10,563 nt of DNA from the NCBI GenBank assembly GCA_013151585.1, contig JAADHY010000458.1, positions 1 through 10,563 of the forward strand, read 5' to 3'. This document shows positions 1-7,959 of the stretch, one piece after another. This DNA is from Planctomycetota bacterium (GTDB lineage: Bacteria; Planctomycetota; Planctomycetia; Planctomycetales; Planctomycetaceae). How positions within the stretch are numbered: the stretch's first letter is position 1; every line of letters begins with the position of its first letter. The translations under genes and the position numbers were made by a program. The notes beneath the pieces are model-generated. The model saw only the letters and a list, made by a program, of their open reading frames with translations. It made no database searches and had not been told where the DNA came from.

Positions 1-521
1 GCCGACATCGAGACGTAATGTTTGGGCCGAATCAAGTCCCATCGCGGGATCGGAGCGAGCGAAATATCGGGACGCCCGGACGCCTCGTAGACGCGACGAA
101 GCGTCCCTGTCTGCATGTCGGCGACCACGTCGGCCATGATGTGCTCCGCCTCGCCGACAACACAATGCAGGTCCGCGCCGAACTCGTCGCTTAGTTCCTG
201 ATAACCGGTTGTAAAGAGCGGGCCGCCTCCGATGACAGGCTTCCCCAACGTCTGGCATCGCCGGATCACTTCGCGGACCGACTCCTTCTGCACGATCATC
301 GCCCCGATCATCACGTAGTCGGCCCATCGGATTTGGGCGTCGCGCAGCCGGGAGACGTTCAGGTCGACTAGCCGCAAGTTCCACTCGTCGGGGAGCATGC
401 CCGCGACCGTCAGGAGCCCCAAGGGGGGAAAGGCGGACCGTTTCGAAACAAATTTCAAGGCGTGTTTGAAGCTCCAAAACGTGGTCGGCGTCTTGGGGGA
501 AACGAGAAGCACATTCATCAT
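1..521 (-). CDS. B12-binding radical SAM protein, N-terminal part (runs off left edge)
   Basis: About 173 codons are open on the minus strand from the ATG at 521-519 (a second ATG follows at 518-516) to the window edge. GGAG lies 5 nt before the first ATG, which supports this start. The protein begins MMNVLLVSPKTPTTFWSF and continues with a run resembling PPLGLLTVAGMLP. It then has a Rossmann-like alternation ending in GAMIVQKES and a GGGPLF turn near residues 95-100. This pattern is typical of the cobalamin-binding domain at the front of the DUF4070-type B12-binding radical SAM proteins. In that family the CxxxCxxC iron-sulfur motif follows a PxPxWDLI/YxSM segment; here that segment is present (PIPRWDLI then HYVSMS) just before the sequence ends, so the cluster motif itself would lie outside. 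Members are often annotated near lipid, hopanoid or secondary-metabolite genes, but the substrate cannot be told here. The family call is firm; radical SAM chemistry is inferred. Confidence 0.85.
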   Translation of the reverse strand, partial: MMNVLLVSPKTPTTFWSFKHALKFVSKRSAFPPLGLLTVAGMLPDEWNLRLVDLNVSRLRDAQIRWADYVMIGAMIVQKESVREVIRRCQTLGKPVIGGGPLFTTGYQELSDEFGADLHCVVGEAEHIMADVVADMQTGTLRRVYEASGRPDISLAPIPRWDLIRPKHYVSMS

Positions 522-700
522 CCGTTCTCCGTTCCGGTCACCCGCCGGCAAGCGGTCGCAGGAACTTTCAGAGCTGTCGCAAGCAAATGCCCGTTGACAA
601 GCAAGTCTCGATCGGTCGTATCGGCCGTCTTTTCTCCAGATCCTCTGGGACGGGTGTCGGGACGCTCACTGATAGCGCAGCTTCGAGCGGCATTCCTATT

Positions 701-716
701 CGTCGCCGGAGCGACG
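701..716. repeat. Tight GC hairpin CGTCGC-CGGA-GCGACG
   Basis: A perfect 6-bp stem with a four-base loop is seen directly. There is no T tract on either side, so it is not a classical intrinsic terminator; it may be a REP-like or RNA structural element. Confidence 0.45.
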
Positions 717-751
717 CGCCGCATCGCACGAAGCAATCAGTTCACGAAGCC

Positions 752-779
752 GGCCGCCCGTTCTTCACGCTGGGCGGCC
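752..779. repeat. 8-bp inverted repeat GGCCGCCC / GGGCGGCC
   Basis: Two perfect 8-bp arms (752-759 and 772-779) surround a 12-nt loop; the innermost G and T could add a wobble pair. It is all G and C and lies 230 nt upstream of the radical SAM start. Its function is unknown; a structured leader or a dispersed repeat unit are both possible. Confidence 0.45.
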
Positions 780-1181
780 CTCACGGCCTGAGCGGCGTCG
801 AAGCAAGCCCGTTGACTGACCCGTAAATGCCCATGGCATCCGATCATCATACCGCCTCAAGCTCGGGAACGCCACCGACAATAGCGGCATGGTAAGATCG
901 TCGTGTCTGCCCGTCAAGAACTTTTGTGCCCCTTTGCCGGCGATTTTGGCTGTTTGCTCACAATTCTGAGCTCGCTTCCGGACAGTTCCCGGCGGAAAAA
1001 AATTTTTCTGAGGCGTGGAATCCCGCCGTCTCAAGGGACTTTGCGGCATCGCACCCCACGCGAGCTTCGATTGTTTTGATTGTCGCGACGGGCGTGACGG
1101 AGCGTGTCCGGCCGTAATCGGCGTGGCCGCGCTTTTCGTTGCGCTTACCGACGGGCACCCGGTTCGAGCCCTGAATGGCTG

Positions 1182-1199
1182 ACGCTCCGGGGCGAGCGT
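1182..1199 (-). terminator. Hairpin downstream of lon, possible terminator or REP-like repeat
   Basis: ACGCTC at 1182-1187 pairs perfectly with GAGCGT at 1194-1199 around a 6-nt GC loop. It lies about 77 nt beyond the lon stop codon on the lon strand. It has no U tract. The surrounding CTGAATGGCTGACGCTCCGG reminds me of a dispersed intergenic repeat of planctomycete genomes, but that is from memory and unverified. A closer small hairpin, GCCGC-TG-GCGGC, lies within 1255-1270, straight after the lon stop. Confidence 0.35.
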
Positions 1200-1275
1200 G
1201 ATCGGGGTTGCAACGCGAGTCATGACGGAAGGCGGACGGCGCCGCGCGGAGATAGCCGCTGGCGGCCGATACGTC

Positions 1276-3657
1276 TCAATTCGCGTTGACCCAATCGAAC
1301 CGACGTCGGCTGAGTCCGGGCAAAGCTTCTCTGAGGACTTCGTCGACCGTTTCGACAAACACGAACTCGATTTCGTCGCGGATGTGATCCGGGATTTCCT
1401 GCAAGTCCTTCCGGTTCTCTTCGGGCAGAATCACCCGACGGATTCCGGCCGATCGGGCGGCAAGGACCTTCTCCTTGATCCCGCCGACCGGCAGGACGCG
1501 GCCGCTGAGTGTGATCTCGCCGGTCATGGCCGTGTCGTTGCGGGCGGCGATGCCTGTGTACAGCGAAGCCAACGCGGTGACCATGGCCACGCCGGCCGAC
1601 GGGCCATCCTTCGGCACGGCTCCGGCCGGCACGTGCAGGTGCACGCCCGACCGACGGAACAGCCGCTGATCGATGCCCAGCTCGCGCGCGTGCGACCACA
1701 CGTAACTTTGTGCCGTTTTGGCCGACTCGCGCATCACTTCGCCCAACTGACCGGTCAGTCGCAATCCTTTCCCGTCGGGTAGCAGACAGGCTTCAACCGA
1801 GAGCACCTCGCCGCCGGCTTCTGTCCAGGCCAGCCCGGTGACGACGCCCGGTTGCGACTTCTTCCGGGCTTCTTCGGGGCGATAACGTTCCGGCCCGAGC
1901 ATGTCGGGCAGGTCGTCCGGATACACCGTCACCGGCTCGGTGTGCCCTTCCGAGACCTGCATGGCCACCTTCCTCGCCAGCCGGCCGATTGTCCGTTCCA
2001 GCTCGCGCACGCCCGCCTCGCGCGTGTACCGGCTGATGATGTAGCGCAGCGTTTGGTCGGGAATCTGCAATTGCTCTGGCGTCAGCCCCGCCTCTTTGAT
2101 CTGCCGCGGTATGAGGTACCGCTTCGCGATCTCCATCTTTTCTTCTTCCGTGTAGCCCGAAAGCCGAATCACTTCCATCCGGTCCAACAGCGGCCGCGGG
2201 ATCGTGTGCAGGGTGTTCGCCGTCGTGATGAAGAAGACCTTCGACAGATCAAAGGGCAGATCCAGATAGTTGTCGTGGAAGGTGACGTTCTGCTCTGGAT
2301 CGAGAATCTCAAGTAGGGCAGACGCCGGATCACCACGGAAGTCTTGCCCCAGCTTGTCGACTTCGTCCAGCATCAGCAGTGGGTTGTTCACGCCCGCTCG
2401 ACGGATGGCTTGGATGATGCGGCCGGGCATCGCGCCGATGTACGTCCGCCGGTGGCCGCGCAATTCGGCTTCATCGTGCAGGCCCCCGAGGCTCATGCGT
2501 TCGAAACGCCGACCGATGGCCCGCGCGATGGACTGGCCAAGCGACGTCTTCCCCACGCCCGGCGGCCCGACAAAGCAAAGGATGGGCGAATGAGCTTGCG
2601 GATTCAGCTTCATTACGGCCAGATGCTCCAGAATCCGTTCTTTGACTTCCTTCAGGTCGTAGTGATCTTCGTCGAGCACCTGCCGAGCCCGTTTCAGGTC
2701 GATCGTGTCCTGAGTACTCTTGTTCCACGGCAGCTCAGCGATCAATTCCACGTAAGTCCGAGTGAGCTGATAGTCGGGCGCAGCCGGAGGCAGCCGTTCC
2801 AGCCGCCGCAGTTCCCGCTCGGCCTCTTTGCGGACCTGCTCGGGAAGGTCGGCCTCGTCCAGTCGCTTGCGCAGCTCTTCGATTTCTGCCTGCTCCGGAC
2901 TCTTCTCGCCCAACTCCTGCTGAATCGCCTTCAGTTGCTGACGCAGCATGTACTCACGTTGCTCCTGAGTCATCTCGCTGCGCGCCTGAGCGGCGATCTT
3001 GTGACGCAGCTCGAGCACCTGCACCTCGTGTGTCAGGAATTCGTGCAACAACCGAACGGCGTCCAGTCGCGTTTGGGCTTCCAAGAGCTGTTGTTGCTTG
3101 GTGAAATCCAGGCCGAGAACGGAGGCCAGGAAAAAGAACAGCCGCAGGGCGTTGTCCGTCTGAGCGGCGATCTGGTTCAGTTGCACCTGGGCTTCCGGGT
3201 GAGCTAGCTCGAAGGCTCGCCGAGCCAGATCAACGACCGCGCGACGGAGAGCTTCGAATTCCGCGCCGTTATCCTCCTCAGGCAGCGGAAGAGTGCATGC
3301 CTGGACTTTCAAATATGGCTCCGTCTGCTCGGCCTGCATGATCGTCACGCGCTCGACGCCTTGGACGAGCACTTCAAGCATGCCGTCCGATCGGCCGACG
3401 TTCTTGATGACGGCCTTTGTGCCGACTGAAAACAGATCGTCCAGCGATGGCTGCTCAATGTTCGGGTCACGCTGGGCCACGACGAGCAACTCTTTACTCT
3501 CGCTTTCCAGCGCAGCTTGAACCGCCGCCACCGACTGCGGTCGACCGACCGACAACGGCAGCAGCATGTAGGGGAACAGAACCGTATTCTTTACCGGCAG
3601 GACGGGCAACGAGTAAACGACCGCCGGCTCGATTTCCTTCTTCTTTTTCCGTGGCAT
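1276..3657 (-). CDS. lon: ATP-dependent endopeptidase La (Lon protease)
   Basis: This 793-residue protein has the full Lon (LonA, S16) layout and usual length. Lon degrades misfolded and selected regulatory proteins in the cytoplasm as a homohexamer. The N-terminal substrate-binding domain (about residues 15-205) starts SLPVLPVKNTVLFP, and a charged coiled-coil linker covers about 210-300. The AAA+ module has Walker A GPPGVGKT at 364-371, Walker B LLMLDEVD at 427-434 and a likely arginine finger in LLDRMEVI (R493). The protease domain carries the catalytic dyad Ser687 (PKDGPSAGV) and Lys728 (GGIKEK). All key residues are intact. I chose the ATG at 3657-3655 because GAGGTG precedes it by 6 nt and the lysine-rich start MPRKKKKEIEP is followed at once by the Lon domain. 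An upstream in-frame ATG at 3795 would add 46 unlikely residues. It is monocistronic and divergent from lpxA. Confidence 0.97.
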   Translation of the reverse strand: MPRKKKKEIEPAVVYSLPVLPVKNTVLFPYMLLPLSVGRPQSVAAVQAALESESKELLVVAQRDPNIEQPSLDDLFSVGTKAVIKNVGRSDGMLEVLVQGVERVTIMQAEQTEPYLKVQACTLPLPEEDNGAEFEALRRAVVDLARRAFELAHPEAQVQLNQIAAQTDNALRLFFFLASVLGLDFTKQQQLLEAQTRLDAVRLLHEFLTHEVQVLELRHKIAAQARSEMTQEQREYMLRQQLKAIQQELGEKSPEQAEIEELRKRLDEADLPEQVRKEAERELRRLERLPPAAPDYQLTRTYVELIAELPWNKSTQDTIDLKRARQVLDEDHYDLKEVKERILEHLAVMKLNPQAHSPILCFVGPPGVGKTSLGQSIARAIGRRFERMSLGGLHDEAELRGHRRTYIGAMPGRIIQAIRRAGVNNPLLMLDEVDKLGQDFRGDPASALLEILDPEQNVTFHDNYLDLPFDLSKVFFITTANTLHTIPRPLLDRMEVIRLSGYTEEEKMEIAKRYLIPRQIKEAGLTPEQLQIPDQTLRYIISRYTREAGVRELERTIGRLARKVAMQVSEGHTEPVTVYPDDLPDMLGPERYRPEEARKKSQPGVVTGLAWTEAGGEVLSVEACLLPDGKGLRLTGQLGEVMRESAKTAQSYVWSHARELGIDQRLFRRSGVHLHVPAGAVPKDGPSAGVAMVTALASLYTGIAARNDTAMTGEITLSGRVLPVGGIKEKVLAARSAGIRRVILPEENRKDLQEIPDHIRDEIEFVFVETVDEVLREALPGLSRRRFDWVNAN

Positions 3658-4133
3658 CGCGTCACCTCGCGTGGCATGGTCTCGATACGAAAGTTTGTTC
3701 GAAGTCCGCTTCCGGGGCGACCCTCGCGTCGCCGGTCGCGTCTCCAGCCACCCTCTCTTTGCTGCAAGCCCGGTGCCAATCGGCGCGGCGGCCACCGTTC
3801 TTGTTGTAACCTTTTTCTACAAAACAGTTTACCGAATACTGCCAGATTTGCAGTCTGCCACATCCTGGCAACTGGCTGTCGATATGGCAGTCTTGAATGG
3901 CCAGCAAACGAACGCGGGTGTCCTTCGAGACTCGCCCTATCAAGAATCAACCTGATCTTGCCGCAATCGTTTGAAAAAGGTACTTTTCGCACCCTTTTCC
4001 CCTTCAACAGCATTTCGCATTGGCTCGGCGGCCGGAGGGCATTTTTTCGGCTCGCTGGAAATCGGTTGGGCCGTGCGGTCTCTGGCAACCCGGCCGTCTG
4101 ATGTTTCGAACCAAGAAACCAGGGTAGTCGACA
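3658..4133. other. Divergent lon-lpxA intergenic region
   Basis: This 476-nt region should contain the promoters of both lon (leftward) and lpxA (rightward). It holds a cluster of TGCCA/TGGCA half-sites at 3839-3890, described separately. A pair AAAAGG / CCTTTT lies in 3973-4000. A weak sigma70-like TTGCCG (3958-3963), 17 nt, TACTTT (3981-3986) pair points towards lpxA. I do not see a CIRCE element or a convincing heat-shock promoter for lon. No gene is supported here. Confidence 0.45.
3839..3890. promoter_or_regulatory. Nested TGCCA/TGGCA inverted repeats, possible operator or leader structure
   Basis: CTGCCA at 3839-3844 pairs with TGGCAG at 3885-3890. Nested inside, TGCCA at 3856-3860 pairs with TGGCA at 3866-3870 around CATCC, and a fifth partial site TGGCTG lies at 3873-3878. 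Five related half-sites in 52 bp, roughly 180-235 bp upstream of the lon start, suggest repeated protein-binding sites or a two-tier RNA hairpin. The regulator is unknown. Confidence 0.3.
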
Positions 4134-5075
4134 ATGTGGGGCCTGATTCTGCACGGGTTTCGCAATCCCGCTGATAGAGTTTTGTCGCTGAGGCAGTGGG
4201 TGGGCACCTCCGGGCGTGTGTCCCACCCGATCCAAATCCATCCAACGGCGGTGGTGTCGCCGCGCGCGGTGATCGGCGAAGGAACCGTCATCGGGGCGAA
4301 CACGTTCATCGACGAGGAGGTGACGATTGGGGCCAGTTGTCTGATCGGTCCAAACGTGGTCATTCTGCGTCATACGACGTTGGGAGCGCGTTGCCGGGTG
4401 CACGCCGGAGCGGTGTTGGGCGACCTGCCTCAAGACGTGAACTATCAAGGTGGTCGCAGCTACGTGCGGATAGGAGACGAGTGCGTCATCCGTGAGGGCG
4501 TGACCATCCACCGTGGCACGGGCGAAGAGACGGAAACTGTCGTCGGCGACCGGTGTCTTCTGATGGCCAACAGCCATTTGGGACACAACGTTCGCGTCGG
4601 TGAGGGAGTGGTCATTACCAACGGAGCCTTGCTGGCCGGATACGTCGACGTCGGCGATCGAGCCGTGATTAGCGGCAATTGTTTGATCCATCAATTCACG
4701 CGCATCGGCCGGCTGGCGATGATGGCCGGCGGTTCGGCCGTCCAGATGGACGTGCCGCCGTTCTGCATGACGCAAAGCCTGTCAGCGAACATCGTCCAAA
4801 GCCTGAACATCATCGGCTTGCGACGTGCAGGGGTCTCGAGCGAACAACGTCGGAAATTGAAGCACGCTTTCGATACGTTCTTCCGATCCGGACTGCCCGT
4901 GACCAAGGCCATCGAAGTTCTGGAACGGGAGAATTCCGATGAGTTGGTGCGCGAGTTTTGTGACTTCGTTAAAGAGGCGAAGCGAGGCATCTGCAAATTC
5001 TACCGCGACACGCGGCGCACATCGGAAACGCCATCGGCCAGGGATGCACGGACCGTCCAAGCGGGCGACGACTGA
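4134..5075 (+). CDS. lpxA: Acyl-ACP--UDP-N-acetylglucosamine O-acyltransferase
   Basis: LpxA moves a 3-hydroxyacyl chain from acyl carrier protein to the 3-OH of UDP-GlcNAc, the first step of lipid A synthesis, as a cytoplasmic trimer of left-handed beta helices. The protein shows hexapeptide repeats from IHPTAVVSPRAVIGEGTVIG (about residue 35) to about 205, then a helical C-terminal domain. VTIHRGTG and MANSHLGHN match the active site; His151 corresponds to the E. coli catalytic His125. His186 (LIHQF) matches His160, while the position of His144 is Tyr170. Gly199 falls at the acyl-length ruler (Gly173 in E. coli), which would fit a long acyl chain; this is inference. At 313 residues it is longer than the usual 260 or so because of about 33 extra N-terminal and 20 C-terminal residues. 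A GTG at 4218-4220, just before the helix, is an alternative start. AGGG lies 9 nt before the ATG used. No other lipid A genes adjoin it. Confidence 0.92.
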   Translation: MWGLILHGFRNPADRVLSLRQWVGTSGRVSHPIQIHPTAVVSPRAVIGEGTVIGANTFIDEEVTIGASCLIGPNVVILRHTTLGARCRVHAGAVLGDLPQDVNYQGGRSYVRIGDECVIREGVTIHRGTGEETETVVGDRCLLMANSHLGHNVRVGEGVVITNGALLAGYVDVGDRAVISGNCLIHQFTRIGRLAMMAGGSAVQMDVPPFCMTQSLSANIVQSLNIIGLRRAGVSSEQRRKLKHAFDTFFRSGLPVTKAIEVLERENSDELVREFCDFVKEAKRGICKFYRDTRRTSETPSARDARTVQAGDD

Positions 5076-5204
5076 CCGCGGGCCGAAAACACCGTTCTTG
5101 AGCTCGCCATCAGGCTCGGTACCCAGTTCGACGTCCAGAACGGGCGGATTCCGATCGGCTGAGATCACACGCTCCGGTCTTCCGTGCGAAATCGCCTCTT
5201 GTAG

Positions 5205-5224
5205 GCACTCTTCGCTTTGAGTGC
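5205..5224. promoter_or_regulatory. GCACTC-N8-GAGTGC inverted repeat (CIRCE-like core)
   Basis: GCACTC (5205-5210) and GAGTGC (5219-5224) are perfect arms around an 8-nt spacer; one G-T wobble can extend them. The arms equal the inner part of the HrcA operator CIRCE, but that has a 9-nt spacer and TTA/TAA flanks, which are absent. It lies about 130 nt after lpxA. It could simply be a transcript-end hairpin. Confidence 0.25.
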
Positions 5225-5344
5225 TCGATCGAAACCTCCGGACGCCATCGGCTGGTCAAATGAACGCGCGGAATCCGGTCAACCATCACTAGCGGCGGCA
5301 TTGTCTGGGCTGTGATCACGCCCGCTTTGAAACAGGTCGGGGCT

Positions 5345-5370
5345 ATCTGAGAATGCAACCCTTCTCAGAT
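5345..5370. terminator. 9-bp hairpin ATCTGAGAA / TTCTCAGAT
   Basis: The arms 5345-5353 and 5362-5370 are perfectly complementary with an 8-nt loop. It lies 270 nt after lpxA and 280 nt before the sulfatase. It has no T tract, so its role as terminator, operator or mRNA structure is open. Confidence 0.35.
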
Positions 5371-5651
5371 CGAGGCGCAGGATGGCTCTGGTGGTCGATC
5401 ATGCCCGCACCGGCGACACAGCATCGTGGAAGGCCTGTCCGATTCGGGGCCCGGAAGGAGCCGCGGGACGCTCGGCAGAAGCTGGCCGCTGAAGGAGCCG
5501 CGGTAGCGCGTCTGTCCGCCCATCAGTTCGCGGCGACGGGGGCACGCTTGCGTCTGGGGAGCCCTGCGAGTCAAATGGGGGGCGACTCGGACCGTCAAGA
5601 ACTATTGAGCTCAACCGGGATTCAACGACTGACTTCTGAGGAGTGAAGACC

Positions 5652-7377
5652 ATGGACCGATCGATCGCAAAAACCTTGGCCTCACTATTCGTGGCGGTGG
5701 CGGGACTTTGCTTGGTGCCAGCCAACCGGTGTGTCCTGGCCGCGCCAAAGCATCCCAGCGTGATCCTCATCATGACCGACGATCAGGGCTACGGCGATTT
5801 GGCCTGCCACGGCAACACACAGATCAAGACGCCGGTCATGGACCGACTCTACGCCCAGAGCGTTCGGTTGACGAACTACCACGTCGACCCGACCTGCTCG
5901 CCCACGCGGTCTGCCCTGATGACCGGCCGGTATTCCACCCGCACCGGCGTGTGGCACACGATCATGGGGCGATCGATCATGGCGTCGGAAGAAGTGACGA
6001 TCGCCGAAGTCTTCGCGGCCGCCGGCTACCGGACCGCGATTTTTGGAAAATGGCACCTGGGCGACAACTACCCCTGCCGGCCGCAAGATCAAGGGTTCCA
6101 TGAAGTGCTGATCCACGGTGGCGGCGGAGTCGGCCAGACGCCGGACTACTGGGGCAACGACTACTTCGACGACACGTATTTCCACAACGGCGTGCCGACC
6201 AAGTACTCCGGCTATTGCACCGACGTCTGGTTTGACGGGGCGATTCGCTTCATCGAGGAAAACAAGGATCGGCCGTTCTTTTGCTACATCCCGACCAACG
6301 CCCCGCACGGTCCATACCTCGTCGCAGAAATACAGCGAGCCGTACAAGAAGATGGGCGTCCCGTCGCCGAGGGCCGAGTTCTACGGCATGATCACCAACC
6401 TGGACGAGAATCTGGGACGGCTGCTCCGCAAGCTGGACGAACTGGGGCTATCGGAAGACGTGATTCTGATCTTCACCACCGACAACGGCACGGCCGCCGG
6501 CGCTCGCAAGGGCGGCTTCAATGCAGGAATGCGCGGCTCCAAGGGCTCGGAATACGACGGCGGTCACCGGGTTCCGTTCTTCATCCGCTGGCCGGCGGGC
6601 GGCCTGAGCGGCGGCCGAGATGTGCCGCAACTGACGGCTCATATCGACGTGCTCCCCACGCTGGCCGAGCTGTGCGGCGTGCCGCTGCCAAAGGGGCTCG
6701 ATCTGGACGGCAAAAGCCTTGTGCCGCTTTTGCGCGGCGAAGGCTTCTGGCAGCCGCGCACGCTGTTTGTCCATTCGCAGCGGATCGAATTCCCGGAGAA
6801 GTGGCGCAAGTGTGCGGTGATGACCGACCGGTGGCGGCTGGTGGACGGCAAGGAACTTTTCGACATGCAGGCCGATCCGGGCCAGCGCAACAACGTGGCT
6901 GACGCCAATCCGGAAGTCGTAAGACGGCTGCGGGCCGAGTACGATCGTTGGTGGGAGCACATCTCGGACCGCTTCGACGATTACGTACGGATCGTGCTCG
7001 GTGCAGACCAGGCCAACCCGACCCACCTGACGTGCCACGACTGGCACACGAATAACAAGCTTGTTCCGTGGAACCAGCGCATGATCGCTCGCGACCCGCA
7101 GGCAAACGGCTTCTGGGCGGTGCGGGTCGCTCGAGCCGGACGGTATCGGTTCACCTTGCGGGCGCGTCCGGCCGGTGTGGCCTATCGGTTCCAGCCGGGA
7201 ACGGCGCGGGTGAGAATCGGTGATGCGGAAATCTCGGCACCGATCCGCGCCGGCAGCGATCGCGTGGTGCTCGAGGCTTCCGTGCCCAAAGGCAATGCCA
7301 AGTTACAAACCTGGCTGGAGCACGCCGACGGTACCACCCGCGGCGCGTACTTCCTAGAAGTGGAGCGGATCCGCTGA
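5652..7377 (+). pseudogene. Secreted arylsulfatase-type sulfatase, frame broken once near 6318-6330
   Basis: This is a type I formylglycine sulfatase that would cleave sulfate esters, probably from polysaccharides, outside the cytoplasm. The start at 5652 is fixed by GAGGAG 8 nt upstream. A signal peptide covers about residues 1-30, with a likely cut near CVLA/APKHP. Metal ligands sit in MTDDQGYGDL (Asp43, Asp44). Cys82 in CSPTR is the residue matured to formylglycine. FGKWHLG supplies Lys133 and His135, and NAPHGPY His219. After that, reading must move to another frame, where YSEPYKKMG, TTDNGTAAG and YDGGHRVPFFIRWP complete the catalytic domain. The C-terminal 120 or so residues form a beta-rich module (NGFWAVRVARAGRYRF) common in planctomycete sulfatases. 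The span is 1726 nt, one more than a multiple of three, so one extra base (or two lost) explains the break. It may be true decay or a sequencing error; both halves look otherwise unspoiled. The natural substrate cannot be told. Confidence 0.85.
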
Positions 7378-7393
7378 ACCGGAACACGGCGCG

Positions 7394-7414
7394 GTCGGGC
7401 AAGCTTTGCCCGAC
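7394..7414 (+). terminator. Hairpin 17 nt after the sulfatase stop
   Basis: GTCGGGCAA (7394-7402) pairs perfectly with TTGCCCGAC (7406-7414) across a GCT loop, giving a very stable 9-bp stem. Its position right behind a gene suits a transcription end, although no U tract follows. The sequence and the GTGGCACG next to it look like a dispersed planctomycete intergenic repeat, from memory only. Confidence 0.45.
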
Positions 7415-7461
7415 GTGGCACGTGTGAACCAGACAGGCCACCGGCCACAGCCGTCGTATCG

Positions 7462-7595
7462 GGTATGTTCCGAGTGTGGCGGATGCTGGGCGGCGAAGGC
7501 GGCAAGCGCAATGGGCGACCGCGGTCGGTAGAAGCAGCGCGCTGCTCGATGGGGACCGGGCGGCAGCAGGGAGCGACGAGCAGTCGGAACATACC
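7462..7595. repeat. 134-bp segment with 12-bp perfect inverted ends
   Basis: GGTATGTTCCGA at 7462-7473 is the exact reverse complement of 7584-7595. Inside lie a 10-bp palindrome GACCGCGGTC (7517-7526) and a 14-bp palindrome AGCAGCGCGCTGCT (7533-7546). The size and ends are like a miniature inverted-repeat element or a structured RNA. No flanking target duplication was found. Confidence 0.45.
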
Positions 7596-7679
7596 GGAGC
7601 TCGGACGTCGCCCCCTCGCCGAAGCGATGCCCGCAGACCAGGCTGAAGCGACGCCGGCAGACCCAAGAAGAATTGCCAA

Positions 7680-7741
7680 CCTGGCACCGAGCCGTTCTAC
7701 TGCCCTCATCGGGTTCGGGGCGGAATGGCTTCGGTGCCAGG
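7680..7741. repeat. Long imperfect hairpin upstream of IS110 element
   Basis: CCTGGCACCGA (7680-7690) pairs with TCGGTGCCAGG (7731-7741). GCC (7691-7693) with GGC (7727-7729) continues the stem past a one-base bulge at 7730. GCCC (7702-7705) with GGGC (7718-7721) can close the top. It may lie outside the element or in its left end. Confidence 0.45.
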
Positions 7742-7959
7742 CGGCCGGCCGGAACCATCATCTCCGGCTCCTTGTCAAGAAGATCGAACCGAACAGGAAC
7801 CCGCCGAGGGAACAAACAAGAAAGACCAAGGGCCGAGCCATTCCGGGGCGACTCGAGTATGCGTATGGGCTTCGAGCCCGCCGTCGTAACTGAGTCCCCC
7901 AACGGCCCACCCGATTGAGCCTTGAGCTCGAAGAGGTAGTTGCCGCTTGGCCCTTTTTT

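Larger units (their letters stand above)
522..1275. other. Intergenic spacer between lon 3' end and radical SAM gene
   Basis: I see no convincing gene in this 754-nt spacer; open frames on both strands lack family resemblance and ribosome binding sites. Both flanking genes are transcribed leftwards, so it should hold the lon transcription end and the radical SAM promoter. It contains three strong hairpins (701-716, 752-779, 1182-1199), a small ATGCC/GGCAT hairpin at 827-839 and an A7T5 tract at 996-1007. The A/T tract may be an intrinsic bend or promoter-upstream element. No clear -35/-10 pair could be assigned. Confidence 0.6.
5076..5651. other. Intergenic region between lpxA and sulfatase
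   Basis: No gene is supported in these 576 nt. An open frame at 5353-5646 (97 codons) lacks a ribosome binding site, resembles nothing I know and overlaps the sulfatase Shine-Dalgarno. The region has hairpins at 5205-5224 and 5345-5370. It also has an exact 13-bp direct repeat GAAGGAGCCGCGG at 5454-5466 and 5491-5503, with starts 37 nt apart. It must contain the sulfatase promoter, which I could not place. Confidence 0.5.
7378..7844. other. Repeat-rich spacer between sulfatase and the IS110 element
   Basis: No gene is supported. The spacer holds a hairpin straight after the sulfatase (7394-7414), a 12-bp inverted repeat bounding 134 bp (7462-7595), and a long hairpin (7680-7741) followed by a GGCCGGCC palindrome at 7743-7750. 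Long open frames on both strands here are by-products of high GC. I searched the minus strand for the missing part of the Rhs gene found right of the element and did not find it. Confidence 0.5.

Noticed and set aside
1155..1200. tRNA-like GGTTCGAGCCC stretch
   Set aside because: The T-loop-like bases lack a pairing T stem, and no acceptor or anticodon arm can be drawn around them.
765..1358. 197-codon minus-strand frame overlapping the lon 3' end
   Set aside because: It overlaps lon in another frame and is rich in Arg/Ser/Pro without any motif.
3658..3795. N-terminal extension of Lon by 46 residues
   Set aside because: The ATG at 3657 has GAGGTG 6 nt upstream and gives the usual Lon start; the extension has no homologous look.
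3866..3881. Sigma54 promoter CTGGCA...GTC upstream of lon
   Set aside because: The -24 GG is present but the -12 GC at the required distance is not.
5454..5503. CRISPR or tandem array suggested by the repeated GAAGGAGCCGCGG
   Set aside because: Only two 13-bp copies exist, with no further units and no cas genes.
5353..5646. 97-codon plus-strand open frame before the sulfatase
   Set aside because: It has no ribosome binding site, its start sits in a hairpin, its end overlaps the sulfatase Shine-Dalgarno, and the protein resembles no family I know.
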